From Kiloniellaceae bacterium (GTDB taxonomy: Bacteria; Pseudomonadota; Alphaproteobacteria; Kiloniellales; Kiloniellaceae): a stretch of 5,657 nt of DNA. Below, piece after piece: positions 1 through 5,456 of this stretch. Each line of letters begins with the position of its first letter. Position 1 is the first letter of the stretch. The DNA lies in contig JAJFGM010000079.1 in assembly GCA_021776145.1 (NCBI GenBank), positions 1-5,657 on the forward strand. The letters are read 5' to 3'. Both the position numbers and the translations under genes were made by a program. The notes beneath the pieces were generated by a model. That model did not search any database and was not told where the DNA came from. It worked only from the letters and a program-made list of their open reading frames with translations.

Positions 1-1367
1 GTCTCTTGCGCGCTTTCCGGGCTGTCGGCGAACCACAGGGCGTTTTCCAGGCCAAAGGCGACGCCCATGACCGCGCCACGCCCGACCAGACGGTCATAGA
101 GCGCCGTCGTCTTCTGCCGGCGCCCCAGCGGCAGTTCCTCGTTGGGATAGGTGAGCATGAAGCGGCGGGTGTAGTTCTCGGCCGACTTGATGGTGCCGAA
201 CTCGGGCGTTGCGAAGGCGCCGAAGCGGGCGATGTCCATGGCCCAGACGTCGATCGAGGGTTCGCCGTCGATCATCCACTCGGCCAGGCAGAGGCCGACG
301 CCACCGGCCTGGCAGAAGCCAGCCATGACGCCGACCGCGACCCAGTAGTTGGTCATGCCGGGCACCGGGCCGATCATCGGGTTGCCGTCGGGTCCGAAGG
401 TGAAGGGGCCGTTGACGACGTTCTTGATGCCGGCGCGGCCAAGCGCCGGGATGCGCTCGAAGGCGAGTTCGAGGCGGTCGGCGATGCGGTCGAGGTCCGG
501 CGGCAAGAGCTCGTGGCCGAAGTCGAGTGGCGTGCCCGCGACTTTCCAAGGCGTCGAGCGCGGCTCGTAGGTGCCGAGCAGCAGGCCCTGATGCTCCTGG
601 CGGAAGTAGAGGTTGCTCTCGTAGTCGATGCCGCAGGGCAGCTCCTTGCCGTGGGCTTCGATCTCGGGGATGGCCTCGGTGATGAGATAGTGGTGCTCCA
701 TCGGCTGCACCGGCAGGTCGAGGCCGGCCAGGTGCCCGACCTCGCGCGCCCAGAGGCCGCCGGCGTTGACGATCATCTCGGCGTTGATCGTGCCCTTGGG
801 GGTGACCACGTCCCAGGATCCGTCCGGCTTCTGGTTGGTCTCGACGACCGGCGTGTCGCGGTAATAGCTGGCACCGTAGTGGCGCGCCGCCTTGGCATAG
901 GCGTAGGTGACGCCCGAAGGATCGATGTGGCCGTCGAGCGGATCGTAGAGTGCGCCGAGGTACTTCGAGGGGTCGATCAGGGGATGCATCTCGGCGACTT
1001 CCTGAAGCGAGATGAATTCCTGGTCGAGGCCCATGTAGCGCGCCTTGGAGCGTTCCTGCTTCAGGTAATCCAGGCGCTCGGGCGAGGAGGCGAGGTAGAA
1101 GCCGCCGGTGGCGTGATGGCCGACGGATTGGCCGGAAAGCGCCTCCAACTCCTTGTAGAGGTTGATGGTGTAGCCCTGCAGGCGCGAGATGTTGGGGTCG
1201 GACGAGATGGTGTGAATCTGACCGGCGGCGTGCCATGAGGAGCCCGACGTCAACTCCGAGCGTTCCAGCAGGACGACATCCTTCCAGCCATGTTTGGCGA
1301 GGTGAAAAAGCACCGAGCAGCCGACCACGCCGCCGCCGATGATCACGACCTTCGCATGGCTTTGCAT
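1..1367 (-). CDS. FAD-dependent oxidoreductase, dimethylglycine/sarcosine dehydrogenase type (partial, C-terminus outside window)
   Basis: The first 455 residues are present and the gene runs off the left edge without a stop. The N-terminus has a Rossmann FAD site: VVIIGGGVVG at residues 7-16, closed by the acidic end LLER at 33-36. SGSSWHAAG follows at 41-49. In the dimethylglycine/sarcosine dehydrogenase family the His of this WHAAG motif (H46 here) carries covalent FAD. FTFGPDGNPMIGPVPG and the VGVMAGFCQAGGVG segment form the usual end of the FAD domain. After it come an FAO_M-like linker (WAMDIARFG) and the start of a GcvT-like folate-binding domain (GAVMGVAFGLENALWFA). Complete relatives are about 800 residues, so close to half is missing. 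Known family role: oxidative N-demethylation of dimethylglycine or sarcosine, passing the one-carbon unit to tetrahydrofolate. The exact substrate here is inferred. It is probably cytoplasmic, with no signal peptide seen. ATG at 1367 is chosen; an in-frame GTG lies directly before it at 1370. It is cotranscribed with the upstream MttB-like gene, 21 bases away. Confidence 0.9.
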   Translation of the reverse strand, partial: MQSHAKVVIIGGGVVGCSVLFHLAKHGWKDVVLLERSELTSGSSWHAAGQIHTISSDPNISRLQGYTINLYKELEALSGQSVGHHATGGFYLASSPERLDYLKQERSKARYMGLDQEFISLQEVAEMHPLIDPSKYLGALYDPLDGHIDPSGVTYAYAKAARHYGASYYRDTPVVETNQKPDGSWDVVTPKGTINAEMIVNAGGLWAREVGHLAGLDLPVQPMEHHYLITEAIPEIEAHGKELPCGIDYESNLYFRQEHQGLLLGTYEPRSTPWKVAGTPLDFGHELLPPDLDRIADRLELAFERIPALGRAGIKNVVNGPFTFGPDGNPMIGPVPGMTNYWVAVGVMAGFCQAGGVGLCLAEWMIDGEPSIDVWAMDIARFGAFATPEFGTIKSAENYTRRFMLTYPNEELPLGRRQKTTALYDRLVGRGAVMGVAFGLENALWFADSPESAQE

Positions 1368-1376
1368 CACGTCTTT

Positions 1377-1382
1377 CCCCCT
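1377..1382 (-). promoter_or_regulatory. Ribosome binding site of the flavoprotein gene
   Basis: The minus strand reads AGGGGG nine bases before ATG 1367 and six bases before the in-frame GTG at 1370. The spacing slightly favours GTG, while codon preference favours ATG, so the start is uncertain by one codon. The site lies in the 21-base gap after the TGA of the methyltransferase gene, which supports translation from one operon mRNA. Confidence 0.55.
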
Positions 1383-1388
1383 GTCTTT

Positions 1389-2915
1389 TCAGTACCAGGC
1401 ATCGGGCCGGCTGTTTTTCTTGTTGTCGACGAAGGCGCGCAGGGCGTCGTCCCTGGCGGCGTCGAGCGGAGGCGCCTGATAATCGCGCAGTAAGGCCTTC
1501 CAGCGGCTGTTGGCCCGCGTCGCCGCGTCTCGGCTGCCTTCTTCGCTCCACTGTTCGAAGCTTTCGGAATCCGATAGACGGGCGTCGTAATAGGCGGTTT
1601 CGTAGTTCGCCAGGGTGTGTTCGCAACCGAGGAAATGGCCGGCCGGCCCGACCTCCTCGAAGGCGCCGCGCGCCAGCCCGTTTTCGTCGGTGGCAAAGCC
1701 CGTCAGCATGACCTGGTAGGCGCCGAGGCGGTCGGCGTCGAGTACGAGCTTCTCGTAAGAAGTGACCAGACCGGCCTCGAGCCAGCCGGCGGCGTGGAGC
1801 ACGAAGTTGGCGCCGCCGAGGGCGGTCGACTGCATGCTGTCGGCGCTTTCGTAGGCGGCCTGGGCGTCGGGCAGCTTGGAGGCGGTCAGCGAGCCGCCGC
1901 AGCGCAGCGGCAGGCCGAGGCGCCGGGCCAGTTGGCCGATGGCAAAGTTCGACATCAACGGCTCGGGCATGCCAAAGGTTGGAGCGCCGGATTTCAGGCT
2001 CATCGAGGAAAGAAAATTGCCCAGCACGAAGGGCGCGCCGGGGCGGACGAGCTGCGAGAAGGCGCCGGCGATCATGCCTTCGGCGAAAGCCTGGGCCAGC
2101 GAGGCGGCGGTGGTCACCGGCCCCATGGCGCCGCCGAGGATGAAGGGGGCGACGATGATGCCCTGGTTGGCGCCGCAGTAGACCTGGATCGCCTCGCTCG
2201 CCACCTTGTCGAACATCAACGGCGAGTTGGCGTTGACGTTGCCGATGATGCAGCAGTGATCCTCAAGGAACTCTGGCCCAAAAAGGATGCGTGCCATCTC
2301 CACCGAATCCTCGGCCCGCGACTTCTCGGTGATGGCGCCCATAAAGGGTTTGTCGGAATAGCGGATATGGGCATAGACCATATCCAGGTGGCGCTTGTTG
2401 ACGGCAACGTCGCAGGGCTCGGCGATAACCCCGCCGGAGTGGTGCAGGGATGGCAAGCTGTAAACCAGCTTCACCAGCTTTTCGAAGTCGGCGATGCTGC
2501 CGTAGCGCCGTCCCTCGTCGAGACAGCGCACGAAGGGCGGGCCATAGACCGGCGCGAAGACCGCGTGATCGCCGCCGATCTCGACGTTGCGCGCCGGGTT
2601 GCGGGCATGCTGGGTAAAAACCTTGGGCGCGGTCCGGCACAGTTCGCGGGCCCGGCCGCGCGGCAGGCGCACCCGTACGCCGTCGAGGTCGGCGCCGGCG
2701 GCGCGCCAAATCTCCAGCGCCTTGGGATCGTCGCGGAATTCGACGCCGATCTCCTGCAAAATCCAGTCAGCATGTTCTTCGATGCGGACCAGCGCCTCTT
2801 CGTCGAGAAAGGCGTAGTAGGGGATCTTGCGGGTGATATAGGGCGGGGCCGCCGCCAGCGACTGGCCGGCCTGCCGCCGTTCGCGCCGGGCTTTTCTGTT
2901 CGCGGTTTGCCGCAT
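1389..2915 (-). CDS. Trimethylamine methyltransferase (MttB) superfamily protein, non-pyrrolysine type
   Basis: This 508-residue protein has the length typical of the COG5598/MttB superfamily. The N-terminus is basic and probably disordered (NRKARRERRQ, 6-15). Family-like blocks follow: SLKSGAPTFGMPEP (306-319), GGSLTASKLPDAQAAYES (340-357), LHAAGWLEAGLVTSYEKLVLDAD (373-395) and a C-terminal GHFLGCEHTLANYETAYYDARLSD (427-450). The frame is read through without any amber codon and ends in TGA, so it is not the pyrrolysine enzyme of methanogens. Characterised non-pyrrolysine members such as MtgB move a methyl group from glycine betaine, or from related betaines and carnitine, to the cob(I)alamin of a small corrinoid protein. 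The neighbouring dimethylglycine-dehydrogenase-like gene makes glycine betaine, with dimethylglycine as product, the most attractive substrate. That is inference, as no corrinoid protein gene is visible. ATG 2915 is preferred over the TTG at 2930 because GGAGGG sits four bases before it. The protein is cytoplasmic, without membrane segments. It is first gene of the minus-strand operon. Confidence 0.93.
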   Translation of the reverse strand: MRQTANRKARRERRQAGQSLAAAPPYITRKIPYYAFLDEEALVRIEEHADWILQEIGVEFRDDPKALEIWRAAGADLDGVRVRLPRGRARELCRTAPKVFTQHARNPARNVEIGGDHAVFAPVYGPPFVRCLDEGRRYGSIADFEKLVKLVYSLPSLHHSGGVIAEPCDVAVNKRHLDMVYAHIRYSDKPFMGAITEKSRAEDSVEMARILFGPEFLEDHCCIIGNVNANSPLMFDKVASEAIQVYCGANQGIIVAPFILGGAMGPVTTAASLAQAFAEGMIAGAFSQLVRPGAPFVLGNFLSSMSLKSGAPTFGMPEPLMSNFAIGQLARRLGLPLRCGGSLTASKLPDAQAAYESADSMQSTALGGANFVLHAAGWLEAGLVTSYEKLVLDADRLGAYQVMLTGFATDENGLARGAFEEVGPAGHFLGCEHTLANYETAYYDARLSDSESFEQWSEEGSRDAATRANSRWKALLRDYQAPPLDAARDDALRAFVDNKKNSRPDAWY

Positions 2916-2919
2916 CGCT

Positions 2920-2925
2920 CCCTCC
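2920..2925 (-). promoter_or_regulatory. Strong ribosome binding site fixing the methyltransferase start
   Basis: The minus strand reads GGAGGG four bases upstream of ATG 2915. The longer reading from the TTG at 2930 would place this site inside the coding sequence and leave that TTG without a comparable purine stretch. The start is therefore set at 2915. Confidence 0.7.
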
Positions 2926-3008
2926 AGCAAGATGCACCACCAAGGAACGGCCGCAAAGGAGCCGAAGCCAGAACTTCAGCTTAGGCCGCTGGCGCAGCCC
3001 TGTAACGC

Positions 3009-3036
3009 TTGAAAAATCTAAGGCATTAAATAAGAT
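3009..3036 (+). promoter_or_regulatory. Sigma-70-like promoter of the LysR gene, probably giving a leaderless transcript
   Basis: TTGAAA at 3009-3014 matches the -35 consensus at five of six positions. TAAGAT at 3031-3036 matches the -10 consensus at four of six, with a 16-base spacer. The expected transcription start, about seven bases after the -10 box, falls on base 3043, which is the A of the LysR ATG. No Shine-Dalgarno sequence precedes that ATG. The stretch is also AT-rich in an otherwise G+C-rich window. I saw no comparably good promoter on the minus strand for the methyltransferase operon. Confidence 0.5.
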
Positions 3037-3039
3037 CAA
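3009..3039. promoter_or_regulatory. Candidate LysR-type operator in the divergent intergenic region
   Basis: Two related inverted half-sites flank the promoter spacer. TTGA (3009-3012) plus ATCT (3016-3019) lie on the left, and AGATCAA (3033-3039), which reads TTGATCT on the other strand, lies on the right. ATCT and AGAT are separated by 13 bases, so this is not a textbook T-N11-A LysR box. The left half-site carries extra A residues. The placement over the regulator's own promoter, between divergent genes, is typical of LysR autoregulation. The identification as an operator is inference. Confidence 0.3.
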
Positions 3040-3042
3040 ATT

Positions 3043-3951
3043 ATGCGTAAGCTGCAACTGCGGGTGCATTCCCCGGCCGCGCTCTTTGCCTTCGAGGCGG
3101 CGGCGCGCCATCTCTCCTTCACCAACGCGGCGCGCGAGCTGAACGTCTCGCAGCCTGCTGTCAGCCAGGCGATCAAGCGGGTCGAGCGGGCCTTGGGCTC
3201 GAAGCTCTTCCAGCGTCGCCACCGGGCCATCGCATTGACCGAGGCGGGCGAACGCTTCTATAGCGACGTATCATTTGGATTGATGCATATCCTGCGTTCG
3301 GCCGAGCGCATCGCCATGGAGGGCGGCGCCTCGCACGTGACACTCTCGGTCTCGACGGCCTTTGCCAACTATTGGATGGTGCCGCGTCTGGCGGCCTTCA
3401 AGGCCAACAATTCCGAGGTCGACATCCGCTTGCAGACCACCGACCGGGACATCGACCTGGCCGCCGAATCCGTATCCCTGGCAATCCGCCGCGGCGGTGG
3501 CCGGTGGGAGGGTTACGATTGCTTCCGCCTGGCGGGGGAGGAAATATTTCCGGTTTGTAGCCCCGCGTTCCTCAAGGCAGCCGGCAAGATCGAAAGTGCC
3601 GCGCGGGTTATCGATCGCGAGCTGATCCACCTGGAAGAGCCCTACCGGCCGCGTCCGACCTGGGCCGACTGGTTCCGCGCCCAGGGCGTCGGCTACCGCG
3701 ACGGTGGCGAGGGACTGCGACTCAACGACTATGCCCTGGTCATCCAGGCGGCGATCGCCGGCGAGGGCATCGCCCTGGGCTGGCGCCACATCGTCGCCGG
3801 TTTGATCGAGCAGCGCCTGCTGGTCAAAGCCTTCGATGCCTCCTACGCCGAAGGCGAGGATTTCTACGTGTTGTGGTCGAACGCCCAGCCGCTTAGTCCG
3901 CAGGCCCAGCGCGTGCTCGACTGGCTGCGCTCGCAGGCGGAGCCGAGATAG
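3043..3951 (+). CDS. LysR-family transcriptional regulator, GcvA-like
   Basis: The 302 residues match the usual LysR length of about 300. The N-terminal winged helix-turn-helix spans roughly residues 10-70, with SFTNAARELNVSQPAVSQAIKRVE at 25-48 and LGSKLFQRRHRAIALTEAGE at 51-70. A linker helix and a periplasmic-binding-protein-like effector domain follow from about residue 97 to 297. In that domain, STAFANYWMVPRLAAFKANNSEVDIRL (104-130), VCSPAFL (171-177) and AIAGEGIALGWRHIV (237-251) resemble the GcvA subgroup. The helix-turn-helix begins close to the first Met, so no later start is possible. No Shine-Dalgarno sequence precedes ATG 3043. The gene is transcribed divergently from the methyltransferase-dehydrogenase operon, 127 bp away, the usual arrangement for a LysR protein that controls its neighbour. 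GcvA controls glycine cleavage in enterics, which fits a glycine/one-carbon theme, but the effector here is unknown. Confidence 0.95.
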   Translation: MRKLQLRVHSPAALFAFEAAARHLSFTNAARELNVSQPAVSQAIKRVERALGSKLFQRRHRAIALTEAGERFYSDVSFGLMHILRSAERIAMEGGASHVTLSVSTAFANYWMVPRLAAFKANNSEVDIRLQTTDRDIDLAAESVSLAIRRGGGRWEGYDCFRLAGEEIFPVCSPAFLKAAGKIESAARVIDRELIHLEEPYRPRPTWADWFRAQGVGYRDGGEGLRLNDYALVIQAAIAGEGIALGWRHIVAGLIEQRLLVKAFDASYAEGEDFYVLWSNAQPLSPQAQRVLDWLRSQAEPR

Positions 3952-3970
3952 CACGGGGCGCACGGTCGTT

Positions 3971-3995
3971 TTCACTGCGGTTTTGCCGGAGTGAA
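3971..3995 (+). other. Small stem-loop between the LysR gene and the MBL gene
   Basis: TTCACT (3971-3976) pairs with AGTGAA (3990-3995). Inside, CGG pairs with CCG around a TTTTG loop, with one G-G mismatch. It begins 19 bases after the LysR stop. No T-run follows on either strand, so it is not a canonical intrinsic terminator. It could be a weak terminator, an RNA-stabilising hairpin or a protein site. Confidence 0.3.
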
Positions 3996-4022
3996 TCGGC
4001 CGCCTGCGGAATGGATGTAGAG

Positions 4023-4053
4023 TGGACAAAGTTTCGCCCGAAAGGGGTATGGT
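4023..4053 (+). promoter_or_regulatory. Possible promoter for the MBL-fold gene
   Basis: TGGACA (4023-4028, five of six -35 positions) and TATGGT (4048-4053, four of six -10 positions) are separated by 19 bases, which is longer than ideal. The site would give a leader of roughly 35 bases. The change in base composition from the LysR gene and the 143-bp gap suggest the MBL gene has its own promoter, but this match is weak. Confidence 0.25.
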
Positions 4054-4082
4054 GATCATCGAAGACGACTGGACACTTCACC

Positions 4083-4087
4083 GGGGA
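4083..4087 (+). promoter_or_regulatory. Ribosome binding site of the MBL-fold gene
   Basis: GGGGA lies seven bases before ATG 4095. The frame is closed by a TGA at 4053-4055 and contains no other start codon between that stop and 4095. The position of the start is therefore well constrained. Confidence 0.5.
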
Positions 4088-4094
4088 TCGCGCC

Positions 4095-5432
4095 ATGGCT
4101 ATTCGATTCAGCAATCGCAAGACTCAAAGGTTTTATTTCAAGGACGGCAGCGATGAAAAAAGCTACGTGATCATTTACGGGGACGAGGTGAACACCAAGT
4201 CCGGCGCGAGCTTCAAAGGGGCCGGCTATTCGAAAGTCGAGTATCGGGGACGGACCGGCGCCCTAAAGGACTACAGGCTCGAAAGTGGCGAGAAGGCCGC
4301 GGACATCACGAAGAAACGCGCGTTGGAGATGTATTTCCTGGACGTTGGCCAGGGAGATGCCGCGTTTGTGGTGACACCGGACAATAGGAAAATCCTAGTC
4401 GACGGCGGCATCAAGCTTACGACGACCGCAGAGTTCTTGATCTGGAAGTACCGGCTGGACAAGCTGGCGAACAGCTTGACAATCAACCACCTGTTTTTGA
4501 GCCATGCCGACGAAGATCATGTCAAGGGATTGATTGAGGTTCTCAAGCATCCCCGCATCAAGGTCGAACACGTATGGCATAACGGTATTGCCCGCTACGC
4601 GTCGGGCTTCAATCAAGAGCTTGGCGACGTCAACAACGGAATCCTTGGCACGACCCATTCCTCGTTGGACGATCTGGATGGTCAACATCTGGCGGGCACT
4701 TTCAAGAAGTGGGTCGATGCCGTGCGCGCAGAGGGCGCGACCTATGAAGCCCTGGATAGCGACAGCGGTCACATCGACATAGGCGACCCGGAAATCCAGA
4801 TCGAAATTACCGGCCCCAAGAAGAACGCGGGTGGTACCCTTAAGTGGCTTGGAGACAAATCCCACACGATCAACGGCCACTCGCTTACATTCCGACTGAG
4901 TCACGATCACGTTCGGGTTTTCTTTTCCGGCGACCTCAACGTGAAGGGGTCGATACATATCCTCGATCAACCGGGCGCGGCGCCGAAACTGGACTCGCAC
5001 GTTTTCAAGTCTCCGCATCACGGCAGTCATGAGTTTCATCAAGCTCTCCTGAATGCCGTGCGGCCACTGATCACCGTCGTGTCTTCGGGAGACTCTCCCG
5101 ATCACGGTCATCCGCGGGCCTCGTTTTTGGGCGGAATTGGGCGCGCGGGACGCGCCAATCAACACCTTGTATTCTCAACGGAGATCGCCGCGACCTTCAT
5201 CGATGCCAACGATGACGAGGCGCACGCAGAAGAGGTGGCGGGAGAGGTCGACCCGGATTTGAGGTTCGCCACGGCATTGCAGAATTCGCAAGCCCGCAAA
5301 AGGTTCAAGAAGGCGCTTCCGGGACTCATAAATATCCGGTCGAATGGGCGCGAACTCTACGCCGCGCGGCGCGTTATGGCGTCCTATCAATGGGAGTCAT
5401 ATAGCCCGATCGAGGTGTCTGAATTCCCCTAA
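4095..5432 (+). CDS. Stand-alone ComEC/Rec2-like metallo-beta-lactamase-fold hydrolase with SH3-like N-terminus
   Basis: The core of this 445-residue protein is a metallo-beta-lactamase domain of the type found at the C-terminus of the DNA-uptake channel ComEC/Rec2. Its signature blocks are LDVGQGDAAFV (82-92), ILVDGG (100-105), LSHADEDH (135-142), GHSLTFRL (261-268), VFFSGD (275-280), FKSPHHGSHEF (304-314) and SGDSPDHGHPRASF (331-344). Probable metal ligands are H137, D139, D141, H142, D280 and H309. SHADEDH has Asp where many relatives have the second His of HxHxDH. There are no membrane segments or signal peptide, so unlike ComEC it should be cytoplasmic. Residues 28-62, especially YSKVEYRGRTGALKDYRL, resemble a bacterial SH3 domain. 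About 100 residues between the second motif and GHSLTFRL form an insert, and about 60 residues follow the core (LINIRSNGRELYAARRV). Relatives are proposed nucleases or phosphodiesterases, and some sit in accessory or conflict-system loci. The substrate is unknown. Codon use is less G+C-rich than in the left genes, suggesting transfer. Confidence 0.88.
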   Translation: MAIRFSNRKTQRFYFKDGSDEKSYVIIYGDEVNTKSGASFKGAGYSKVEYRGRTGALKDYRLESGEKAADITKKRALEMYFLDVGQGDAAFVVTPDNRKILVDGGIKLTTTAEFLIWKYRLDKLANSLTINHLFLSHADEDHVKGLIEVLKHPRIKVEHVWHNGIARYASGFNQELGDVNNGILGTTHSSLDDLDGQHLAGTFKKWVDAVRAEGATYEALDSDSGHIDIGDPEIQIEITGPKKNAGGTLKWLGDKSHTINGHSLTFRLSHDHVRVFFSGDLNVKGSIHILDQPGAAPKLDSHVFKSPHHGSHEFHQALLNAVRPLITVVSSGDSPDHGHPRASFLGGIGRAGRANQHLVFSTEIAATFIDANDDEAHAEEVAGEVDPDLRFATALQNSQARKRFKKALPGLINIRSNGRELYAARRVMASYQWESYSPIEVSEFP

Positions 5433-5456
5433 ATCTCATTGAGCGCCCGCACCTAG

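Noticed and set aside
6..1238. 410-codon plus-strand open frame opposite the flavoprotein gene
   Set aside because: The translation is low-complexity and rich in G, A, V, D and R, with no family motif. The opposite strand encodes a clear FAD-dependent dehydrogenase. It is a GC-bias shadow.
94..1626. 510-codon minus-strand open frame in another frame
   Set aside because: It overlaps both operon genes, is extremely Arg/Pro/Gly-rich and shows no recognisable domain, whereas the correct frames encode two well-known families.
1389..2915. Pyrrolysine-containing MttB
   Set aside because: The whole 508-codon frame has no internal amber codon and ends in TGA, so no pyrrolysine is encoded.
2928..2930. 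TTG as an earlier start for the MttB-like protein
   Set aside because: The GGAGGG ribosome binding site lies between this TTG and the ATG at 2915 and is correctly spaced only for the ATG.
1617..2984. 455-codon plus-strand open frame opposite the MttB-like gene
   Set aside because: It is the antisense of a strongly conserved protein and has no motifs. Its length is explained by third-position GC bias.
3271..4059. 262-codon minus-strand open frame opposite the LysR gene
   Set aside because: The plus strand carries a full-length LysR protein with intact helix-turn-helix and effector domain. The antisense product resembles no family.
5139..5156. GC-rich hairpin (GGCGCG/CGCGCC) inside the MBL gene
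   Set aside because: It encodes the GRAGRA stretch of the protein in frame and has no T-run, so it is best explained by coding sequence.
4395..5165. 256-codon minus-strand open frame opposite the MBL gene
   Set aside because: All MBL metal-binding motifs are in the plus-strand frame. The antisense reading has no motif.
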